From NCBI GenBank assembly GCA_945877995.1, contig CAMDXD010000106.1, positions 1-10,696 on the forward strand: a stretch of 10,696 nt of DNA. Direction: 5' to 3'. Shown piece by piece: positions 6,489 through 10,696 of this stretch (position 1 is the stretch's first letter; each line of letters begins with the position of its first letter). The notes below the pieces were generated by a model that saw only the letters and a list, made by a program, of their open reading frames with translations, was not told where the DNA came from and made no database searches. The translations under genes were made by a program, and so were the position numbers. The stretch is from Bordetella parapertussis (lineage in GTDB: Bacteria > Pseudomonadota > Gammaproteobacteria > Burkholderiales > CAIKXV01).

Positions 6489-7483
6489 CGTCCCCCTGCC
6501 TTGCCGCACACATCGCGGATCAGTTCGATCGCCAGTCGCCGCTGCTCAGGCGTCCCGGTCACCTCGACGATGGGCTCATCCATGCCGGAGGCGAGATAGG
6601 CCGCGAGCTGGTCGCGGCACTCGCGCGGCGTGCCGGATACCGCGAAGGTGGTGGCAGCGGCTTCAGGCAGGTACTGCAGCGCCGCCTCGGGCTCGTGCCG
6701 TGCATAGGCGGACATGATCGCCGGGTGATCGATGCCCAGGTTCGCCGTCGCGATGTTCGCGGCATGGCCCTTGCTGCGGAACAGGAACGCGAGCTTGCGC
6801 AGCATCTCCTGGCGCGCGACATGGCCGTCTTCGGCGATCGACAGCAGGATGAACCCCGCCTTGCGTACCGACTTCGGGTCGCGGGCCGCGACGGCGATGC
6901 CGGCGTCCACATGCGTCAGCATCGAACGGCAGGAATCGAGCGTGAGGGCGCCCGACAGCAGGATGCCGTCGCCGATCTCTCCGGCGAGCCTGAGCACCTG
7001 CGGGCCGGTGGAGGCGACGTACAGCGGGCACTGGATGCCGCGCTCGAACATCATCTTCGCGCCGCGCAGGCGGTGGATCTCGCCATCGGCCTGCACCGGC
7101 TCGCCCGCCCACAGCGCGCGCAGCATCTGCACGTATTCGCGAATCACGCGCACCGGCTTGACCGGCTCGGCGCCGGACTCGGCGAGGTTGAGCACGTTGC
7201 CGACCGAAACGGCCAGCGAGGTGCGCGGCCCCGCGTATTCGGCGAGCGTAGACATCGACATGGCCACCGGCAGCGGCGGCCAGAGATAGGGGCTGATGGC
7301 CGTGGGCACCAGCCGGATGGAGGAGGTCACGCTGACCGCAGCCGTCGCCCAGACAATGGCCTCGCGAAAGCCCATGTGCTGCGCGAACCAGAGGCTGTCG
7401 GCCCCCGCCTGCTCGGCCGCCTGCGCGACCTCGAGCATCTCGCGGGTAGGACAGAACCCGTCGAAGTAGACCCCCAGCGTCAT
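6485..7483 (-). CDS. LLM-class (luciferase-like) flavin-dependent oxidoreductase, copy 2
   Basis: First gene of the operon, 332 residues, same family as its neighbour. It shows LGVYFDGF (first barrel strand), QAGADSLWFAQHMG, RLVPTAISPYLWPP, STLAEYAGPRTSLAVSVGN and PLYVASTGPQVLRLAGEIGDG. The last is the classic LLM strand that contacts the flavin. The reaction is probably oxidation or hydride transfer on a small organic substrate using FMN or F420; which cofactor cannot be decided by eye. ATG at 7483 is chosen because a GGGGGG run lies about 4 bases upstream; the reading frame upstream to 7531 has no ribosome-binding support. The stop overlaps the next gene's start by four bases. The intergenic region (7484-7590) separates it from the divergent cyclodeaminase-like gene and should carry both promoters. 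Confidence 0.91.
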   Translation of the reverse strand: MTLGVYFDGFCPTREMLEVAQAAEQAGADSLWFAQHMGFREAIVWATAAVSVTSSIRLVPTAISPYLWPPLPVAMSMSTLAEYAGPRTSLAVSVGNVLNLAESGAEPVKPVRVIREYVQMLRALWAGEPVQADGEIHRLRGAKMMFERGIQCPLYVASTGPQVLRLAGEIGDGILLSGALTLDSCRSMLTHVDAGIAVAARDPKSVRKAGFILLSIAEDGHVARQEMLRKLAFLFRSKGHAANIATANLGIDHPAIMSAYARHEPEAALQYLPEAAATTFAVSGTPRECRDQLAAYLASGMDEPIVEVTGTPEQRRLAIELIRDVCGKAGGR

Positions 7484-7510
7484 CGCATCCCCCCGCTTTA
7501 GCTGCAAACT

Positions 7511-7518
7511 GTGATCAC
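7511..7518. promoter_or_regulatory. Palindrome GTGATCAC in the divergent promoter region
   Basis: A perfect 8-base palindrome 28 bases upstream of the flavin oxidoreductase operon start and 73 bases before the cyclodeaminase-like start. It could be an operator half or core. On the minus strand TGCTATCTT just upstream (7533-7525) resembles an extended -10. Eight bases are too few to be sure. Confidence 0.25.
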
Positions 7519-7572
7519 GGGAAGATAGCATGGTGCCTGGGGCTTGAAGGTAGACTTGGCACCTTGCCTCCA

Positions 7573-7578
7573 GACAAT
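7573..7578 (+). promoter_or_regulatory. Candidate -10 element (GACAAT) before the cyclodeaminase-like gene
   Basis: GACAAT lies only 12 bases before ATG 7591, which would give a nearly leaderless transcript. This fits the lack of a clear Shine-Dalgarno before that ATG. No -35 is visible at standard spacing. Confidence 0.25.
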
Positions 7579-7590
7579 GCGAGCCCCGCC

Positions 7591-8559
7591 ATGCAGAACC
7601 CGCCCATCTACCTGACCTCCAGCCAGTGCCAGTCGCTGCTCACCTCGCAGGATGTCATCGAGCAGATCGAGCGCGTGGTGGCCTGGGACGCGGAAGGAAA
7701 GATCCGCTGGCCGTCGCCGCGCAACATGAACATGCGCGACGTGCACGAGAACCACTACCACCTGAAGGCCTGCATCCTCGACCCGCTGTCGATCGCCGGC
7801 TTCCGCGTGGTGGCGCACCTGTCGACGGAAGAGAACTCGAGCAATGCGACCCGCTACGTGGTGGTGGTCGATGCCGAGTCCTCGCGCACGCTGGCCTTCG
7901 TCGACGAGACCTGGAGCTATGCGCAGCGCACCGTGGCCTCCATCGTGATGGCTGCGCGCAAGCTCGCACTGCCCGATGCCGGCGTGCTGGCCCTGGTCGG
8001 CGCGGGCAACCTCGCGACCACCGCGCTCGAGTACTACTCGAAACTCTTCAACCTGCGCGAGGTGCGCGTCGTTTCGCGCCGGCCGCATACCCGCGAGGCG
8101 CTGGCAAGCCGCGCCGAGTCGCACTACAAGATTCCCGCCCGCGCCATGGACAGCATCGAGGCCGCGGTCTCCGGGGCCGACCTGGTGCTCACCGCGACCA
8201 ACAGCGGCAAGGCCCTGATCGAGGCGGCATGGATTGCGCCCGGCGCCGTCGTCGCCACCCTCGACACCGCCGAACCGGGCCGCGACTACGCCGAGCAGGC
8301 CGACCTGTTCATCGTAGACAGTCGCGAGCAGCTGCAGAAGGAACTGCTCGAGCTGTTCGGCCAGGAAGGCCCGGGCTGGGTCGATGCGACGGTGGCCGAG
8401 GTCGTCGGCGGCAAGCATCCCGGCCGTACCGATCCGAAGCAGCGCGCGCTGATCGTCACCCAGGGCATGGCCAGCCAGGACATCGCGCTCGCGCACCTGG
8501 CCTATCTGCGCGCGGTCGAGCGCAAGCTCGGCCTGGTGATGCCCGAAGGCGGCGCCTGA
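7591..8559 (+). CDS. Ornithine cyclodeaminase/mu-crystallin family protein
   Basis: NAD(P)-dependent enzyme of the OCD/mu-crystallin family, 322 residues. Members include ornithine cyclodeaminase, alanine dehydrogenase, ketimine reductases and pyrroline-2-carboxylate reductase. The N-terminal substrate domain has WPSPRN (Arg44) and HYHLKACI (Lys59), positions matching the carboxylate-binding Arg and Lys. The Rossmann part begins with LALVGAGNLA (137-142) and RVVSRRP, and VLTATNSG follows. The usual segment after this, normally an Asn/Gly-rich loop ending in PG, reads TLDTAEPGRDY, so substrate choice may differ. ATG 7591 aligns with the normal family N-terminus; TTG 7564, with AAGG upstream, would add nine residues. 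The gene is divergent from the flavin oxidoreductase operon and 110 bases upstream of the selenoperoxiredoxin. The family is clear; the exact reaction is not. Confidence 0.9.
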   Translation: MQNPPIYLTSSQCQSLLTSQDVIEQIERVVAWDAEGKIRWPSPRNMNMRDVHENHYHLKACILDPLSIAGFRVVAHLSTEENSSNATRYVVVVDAESSRTLAFVDETWSYAQRTVASIVMAARKLALPDAGVLALVGAGNLATTALEYYSKLFNLREVRVVSRRPHTREALASRAESHYKIPARAMDSIEAAVSGADLVLTATNSGKALIEAAWIAPGAVVATLDTAEPGRDYAEQADLFIVDSREQLQKELLELFGQEGPGWVDATVAEVVGGKHPGRTDPKQRALIVTQGMASQDIALAHLAYLRAVERKLGLVMPEGGA

Positions 8560-8576
8560 CCCGCGCGGGGGTCGGT

Positions 8577-8594
8577 GGGCGCCGGCCTGCGCCC
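8577..8594 (+). terminator. Candidate terminator hairpin after the cyclodeaminase-like gene
   Basis: GGGCGC and GCGCCC are perfect 6-base arms around a 6-base loop, 18 bases after the stop. A self-complementary CCCGCGCGGG (8560-8569) precedes it. There is no T-tract, so any termination would be non-canonical or Rho-assisted. Confidence 0.35.
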
Positions 8595-8612
8595 GACGGA
8601 CGCGGACTGCGC

Positions 8613-8618
8613 TACGAT
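8613..8618 (+). promoter_or_regulatory. Candidate -10 element (TACGAT) for the peroxiredoxin
   Basis: TACGAT lies 51 bases before ATG 8670 and matches the hexamer before the M16 gene. It is downstream of the hairpin that may end the previous transcript, which suggests that the peroxiredoxin has its own promoter. Confidence 0.35.
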
Positions 8619-8625
8619 GGCGGCA

Positions 8626-8645
8626 CGGTGCAAGTTCCCGCACCG
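8626..8645 (+). other. Leader hairpin before the peroxiredoxin
   Basis: CGGTGC (8626-8631) and GCACCG (8640-8645) form a perfect 6-base stem with an 8-base loop in the predicted untranslated leader, just before AAGGAG. It leaves the ribosome-binding site free. It may stabilise the message. Confidence 0.4.
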
Positions 8646-8669
8646 CGACCCGCCCAAGGAGCATCGTCC

Positions 8670-9131
8670 ATGGCCGCTCTTCAACCCGGCACAGCCGCGC
8701 CGGATTTCTCGCTCGCATCGCACACCGGTGCCACGCTCACGCTCGCCAGCTTCCGCGCCCGGCGCACCGTGGTGACCTTCCTGCCCTTCGCGTTTACCGG
8801 TGGGTGAAAGAATCAAGTGAGCGGGTTCCGTGAGAACTACGCACAATTCCAGGCACTCGACGCAGAAATCCTGCAGATCAGTGCCGACCCCGTCCCCAGC
8901 CTGAAGGCGTGGGCGGAATCGCTCGGTGGCCTGCCGTTTCCGCTGCTGTCGGACTTCTGGCCGCATGGCAGCGTCGGCCGCGCCTTTGGCGTGTTCAACG
9001 ATGAACGCGGGATGGATGCGCGTTCGGTGTTCATCGTCGATGCGACCGGCGTGATCCGGCACTCGCATGTCTACGCACCGGGTACCGTCCCGGAGAGCGC
9101 AGACCTGCTGGCAAGGCTCGCTGCGATCTGA
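8670..9131 (+). CDS. Selenocysteine-containing peroxiredoxin (AhpE/BCP-like), in-frame UGA at codon 46
   Basis: Thiol-peroxidase-fold enzyme that should reduce hydrogen peroxide or organic peroxides. ATG 8670 has AAGGAG 8 bases upstream. The 153-residue product begins with the Prx N-terminus APDFSLASHTGATLTLASF, then TVVTFLPFAFTGG. TGA at 8805-8807 follows in frame, and the frame resumes with KNQVSGFREN and runs intact to 9131. The peroxidatic motif PxxxTxxC is met by Pro39, Thr43 and the UGA codon as residue 46, so the codon stands exactly at the catalytic position. The conserved Arg is seen as Arg118 in ARSVFIVD. The protein has no cysteine; the resolving site of CTxELC relatives is Ser, so recycling would need an external thiol. 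A SECIS-like hairpin lies at 8818-8845. Alternatives are a Cys-to-stop mutation or a sequencing error. It has its own promoter and terminator candidates. Confidence 0.85.
8805..8807 (+). other. UGA codon proposed to encode selenocysteine (Sec46)
   Basis: This is the only stop-type codon in the peroxiredoxin frame, at the exact catalytic Cys position of PFAFTGG-x. The codons on both sides encode recognisable, aligned peroxiredoxin sequence with no frame shift. Selenocysteine often replaces this Cys in known bacterial selenoproteins. Confidence 0.82.
8818..8845 (+). promoter_or_regulatory. Bacterial SECIS-like hairpin downstream of the UGA
   Basis: As RNA, GCG (8821-8823) pairs with CGC (8840-8842) and GGUUC (8824-8828) pairs with GAACU (8834-8838), with A8839 bulged and a five-base loop CGUGA (8829-8833). 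UG/CA pairs extend it past an A/A mismatch to 8818/8845. The loop starts 21 bases after the UGA, within the roughly 16-37 base range described for bacterial SECIS elements. It has a G among its first two bases and contains GU, as the E. coli fdhF loop does. A competing smaller stem, GCGG/CCGU around GUU (8821-8831), also fits the distance rule. Folding was by eye. Confidence 0.65.
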
Positions 9132-9140
9132 GCGTGACGG

Positions 9141-9170
9141 AGGCGGGCCCTGAGAACCTCAGGCCCGCCT
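9141..9170 (+). terminator. Strong terminator hairpin after the selenoperoxiredoxin
   Basis: AGGCGGGCC-(C)-TGAG and CTCAGGCCCGCCT pair over 13 base pairs, with one bulged C and an AAC loop, starting 10 bases after the stop. It is followed by TTCCCT rather than a run of Ts. Stability suggests termination or 3' end protection of the peroxiredoxin message. Confidence 0.65.
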
Positions 9171-9189
9171 TCCCTCGCGCGATCTGCGT

Positions 9190-9195
9190 GACAAT
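9190..9195 (+). promoter_or_regulatory. Candidate -10 element (GACAAT) for alpha/beta-hydrolase 1
   Basis: GACAAT lies 39 bases before the ATG at 9235 and just after the peroxiredoxin terminator. No convincing -35 is seen. The same hexamer precedes hydrolase 2 and the cyclodeaminase-like gene. Confidence 0.35.
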
Positions 9196-9196
9196 G

Positions 9197-9229
9197 CCTC
9201 CCTGCCGGCAAGCGCCGGATGCAAGGAGG
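9197..9229 (+). promoter_or_regulatory. Leader hairpin that could sequester the Shine-Dalgarno of hydrolase 1
   Basis: CCTCC (9197-9201) is complementary to the strong GGAGG (9225-9229) ribosome-binding site. Between them TG/CA (9203-9204 with 9222-9223) and CCGG/CCGG (9205-9208 with 9215-9218) pair around a CAAGCG loop. The whole would hide the site until melted or unfolded. Folding was by eye. Confidence 0.4.
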
Positions 9230-9234
9230 AAGAG

Positions 9235-10086
9235 ATGGCTGCAACCTACGACCCCGCCGCGCGCCATGCGGTTGCCTGCCGGGACATCGAGTTCCGCAAG
9301 ACCCCGACGCGCACGCTGCTCGCGCGCATCTACCAGCCGGAAGGGCCCGGCCCGTTCCCGCCGGTGCTGCACCTGCACGGCGGCGCCTGGAACAACAAGG
9401 ACCGGCTGCACAATCCGATCATGGCCCATGCGCTCGCCGCCAGCGGCCTGCTGCTGGTGTCAATCGACCTGACGCGCGCGCCCGAGGCACCGTACCCTGC
9501 CAACGTGCAGGATGCCCACCTGGGCGTGCGCTGGCTGAAGGCCCATGCACGCGAGTGGAACGCCGATCCGTCCTTGCTCGGCATCGTCGGCAGTTCCAGC
9601 GGCGGCCATATCGCGCAGCTGATCGCGATGCAGCCGCACAAGCCGGTGTACGGCGCGCTGCCGCTGGCCGAAGCCCCGGCCCTCGATGCCGGGGGCGTGC
9701 GCTATGTCGCGACCCGCTCGCCGATCAGCGACCCGCAGGCGCGCTACGACCATGCGAAGCAGCGCGACTGGACCGAGATGATCGACAACAGCCTGCGCTA
9801 CTTCCAGCCGTGGGACACGATCTCGGAGGCGAACCCGCAGGCCATCCTCGACCGCGGCGAGCCGGTCGATGTACCCCCGATGCTGGTGATGCAGGGCGGC
9901 GCCGACGACAACGTGCTGCCCGGGCTGCAGGAACGCTTCGCGCACGCCTACCGCGCCACGGGCGGCACCTGCGACCTGGAGATCTTCGAGGGCTGCGACC
10001 ATGCGTGGGTCGACGACCCGGGCCCGCAGACCGATCGCGCGATAACGGTGGTGAAGGCCTTCATCGCACGGTCGCTGTCGTCCTGA
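9235..10086 (+). CDS. Alpha/beta-hydrolase (BD-FAE/HSL-like esterase), copy 1
   Basis: Soluble serine esterase-type hydrolase of 283 residues. HGGAW (48-52) supplies the oxyanion hole, as in hormone-sensitive-lipase and BD-FAE-like esterases. GSSSGG (119-124) is the nucleophile elbow with Ser121. MQGGADDNVLP carries the acid (Asp224 or Asp225) and GCDHAW the catalytic His256, so the triad is complete and in the right order. There is no signal peptide, so the enzyme is cytoplasmic. AAGGAGG ends 5 bases before ATG. The substrate is probably a small carboxylic ester or a related acyl compound; kynurenine formamidase-like activity is another possibility in this fold. Its closest relative in the window is the next gene, about two-thirds identical by hand count over the shared 170 residues, so the pair is a tandem duplication. 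Its leader may fold over the ribosome-binding site. Confidence 0.92.
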   Translation: MAATYDPAARHAVACRDIEFRKTPTRTLLARIYQPEGPGPFPPVLHLHGGAWNNKDRLHNPIMAHALAASGLLLVSIDLTRAPEAPYPANVQDAHLGVRWLKAHAREWNADPSLLGIVGSSSGGHIAQLIAMQPHKPVYGALPLAEAPALDAGGVRYVATRSPISDPQARYDHAKQRDWTEMIDNSLRYFQPWDTISEANPQAILDRGEPVDVPPMLVMQGGADDNVLPGLQERFAHAYRATGGTCDLEIFEGCDHAWVDDPGPQTDRAITVVKAFIARSLSS

Positions 10087-10100
10087 GCGGCCGCGGACGG

Positions 10101-10140
10101 TCGGCCGTGAACCGGGCGACAATCGCCCCTTCACGGCCGA
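10101..10140 (+). other. Long perfect hairpin between the two hydrolase genes
   Basis: TCGGCCGTGAA (10101-10111) and TTCACGGCCGA (10130-10140) are perfect 11-base inverted arms. Inside them GGGCGA (10114-10119) and TCGCCC (10123-10128) form a second 6-base stem closed by CAA. It lies 14 bases after the stop of copy 1 and 9 bases before the Shine-Dalgarno of copy 2. It has no T-tract. It may be a terminator, an mRNA-stabilising hairpin or an operator: the candidate -10 GACAAT (10118-10123) sits at its tip. Confidence 0.6.
10118..10123 (+). promoter_or_regulatory. Candidate -10 element (GACAAT) for hydrolase 2, within the dyad
   Basis: GACAAT lies 41 bases before ATG 10165, the same hexamer and nearly the same distance as upstream of hydrolase 1. 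It overlaps the loop of the long dyad, which as DNA could be a repressor operator over the promoter. Confidence 0.3.
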
Positions 10141-10164
10141 TGCCGAAGCAGGGAGAAGACCACG

Positions 10165-10696
10165 ATGGCTACGCGATACGACCCGGATACGACCTTCGAA
10201 GTACGGACCTGGGATGTCGAGTTCCGCAGGACGCCGACGCGCCAGCTGATGGCGCGTATCTACCAGCCGCAGGGCATCGGCCCGTTCCCGGTCGTGCTCG
10301 ACCTGCACGGCGGCGCCTGGAACAACAAGGACCGCTTTGCCAACGTGCCGATGGACGAGGCGCTGGCCGCCAGCGGCCTGCTGGTGGTGGCGATCGACCT
10401 GACCCTCGCCCCCGAGGCGCCCTACCCCGCCTCGGTGCAGGATGCACACTACGGGGTGCGCTGGCTGAAGGCGAACTGTGAGCAGTGGAAGGGCGATCCG
10501 TCCACCGTCGGCGCGCTCGGCAGCTCCAGCGGCGGGCACCTCGCCCAGCTGATCGGCATGCGCCCTGATGATGCGCGCTATGCCGCACTGCCGCTGGAAG
10601 GCCATCCTGGCATCGATGCCAGCCTGCGCTACGTGGCCACGCGCTCGCCGATCAGCGACCCGCATGCACGCCACCTCAACGCCGAGCGGCGCGGGG
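10165..10696 (+). CDS. Alpha/beta-hydrolase, copy 2 (C-terminus cut by window edge)
   Basis: Second tandem copy of the esterase-type hydrolase; 177 residues are visible and the frame runs open to the right edge. ATG 10165 has AGGGAG 9 bases upstream. DLHGGAWNNKDR (oxyanion hole at 48-52) and LGSSSGGHLAQL (nucleophile Ser121) are conserved and at the same residue positions as in copy 1. Alignment is gap-free to about residue 150. The differences lie mostly in the N-terminal 20 residues and in the segments around 102-110 and 131-150, which may shape the acyl pocket. The catalytic Asp and His lie beyond the window. It is likely a specialised duplicate with a different substrate range, either co-transcribed with copy 1 or driven by its own promoter in the 78-base gap. 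Confidence 0.9.
   Translation, partial: MATRYDPDTTFEVRTWDVEFRRTPTRQLMARIYQPQGIGPFPVVLDLHGGAWNNKDRFANVPMDEALAASGLLVVAIDLTLAPEAPYPASVQDAHYGVRWLKANCEQWKGDPSTVGALGSSSGGHLAQLIGMRPDDARYAALPLEGHPGIDASLRYVATRSPISDPHARHLNAERRG

Noticed and set aside
7484..7531. Extended N-terminus of flavin oxidoreductase copy 2 back to 7531
   Set aside because: The extra 16 residues have no family match, and the strong purine-rich ribosome-binding site immediately precedes ATG 7483.
7498..8718. 406-codon minus-strand open frame over the cyclodeaminase-like gene
   Set aside because: It is the antisense shadow of a clear Rossmann-fold gene and has no motif or ribosome-binding site.
8817..9131. Separate small gene starting at GTG 8817 with a thioredoxin-fold C-terminus
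   Set aside because: It has no ribosome-binding site, lacks the conserved Prx N-terminal half, and is in the same frame as the upstream segment with only the UGA between them. It is the second half of the selenoprotein.
8670..9131. Peroxiredoxin pseudogene inactivated by a nonsense mutation
   Set aside because: The only defect is at the exact catalytic Cys codon, the rest is intact, a SECIS-like hairpin is present and the gene has good expression signals. It remains the fallback if the host lacks Sec machinery.
9219..10481. 420-codon plus-strand open frame spanning both hydrolases
   Set aside because: It is out of frame with both hydrolases, Arg/Gly/Pro-rich, and shows no domain; the hydrolase frames contain complete catalytic motifs.
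9460..10674. 404-codon minus-strand open frame opposite the hydrolases
   Set aside because: It is a shadow of the tandem hydrolases, rich in His and Arg with no recognisable family.

Overview
The window is high-GC bacterial DNA, densely coded, with short intergenic gaps. It carries two Bug-type (TctC) periplasmic solute receptors, a family greatly expanded in Betaproteobacteria, especially Burkholderiales. With a DUF945/YdgA-like protein and tandem catabolic-type enzymes, this suggests an environmental or uncultured betaproteobacterium. That placement is inference; there is no rRNA or other marker gene.

Layout. (1) Minus strand, 1-2325: a DUF945-like protein (742-2325) is followed 8 bases later by a small secreted Cys-repeat protein (401-733). 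After a 109-base gap comes the N-terminal part of a Bug receptor cut by the left edge (1-291). (2) Plus strand, about 2450-4817: an M16 zinc peptidase without an ordinary start codon, then a complete Bug receptor. (3) Minus strand, 4852-7483: a tightly overlapping operon of two paralogous luciferase-like flavin oxidoreductases and a glutathione S-transferase. (4) Plus strand, 7591 to the right edge: an ornithine cyclodeaminase/mu-crystallin family protein, a peroxiredoxin with an in-frame UGA, and two tandem alpha/beta-hydrolases, the second cut by the edge.

The main discovery is the peroxiredoxin at 8670-9131. Its reading frame is interrupted once, by TGA at 8805-8807, exactly where the peroxidatic cysteine of the PxxxTxxC motif belongs. 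Homology continues in frame on both sides. A stable hairpin lies just downstream at the spacing expected of a bacterial SECIS element. I read this as a selenocysteine peroxiredoxin (Sec46) with no cysteine at all; ordinary gene calling would split it into two fragments. Whether the host has selA/B/C/D cannot be seen here.

The flavin oxidoreductase pair, GST, cyclodeaminase-like protein and esterase-like hydrolases look like accessory catabolic or detoxification functions, and the Bug receptors would feed organic acids to tripartite transporters. No shared pathway can be proven from the sequence. Several hairpins sit between genes, including one that could hide the Shine-Dalgarno site of the first hydrolase and a long dyad just before the second. 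There are no tRNA or rRNA genes, insertion sequences or CRISPR arrays, and no gene-free stretch longer than 300 bases.
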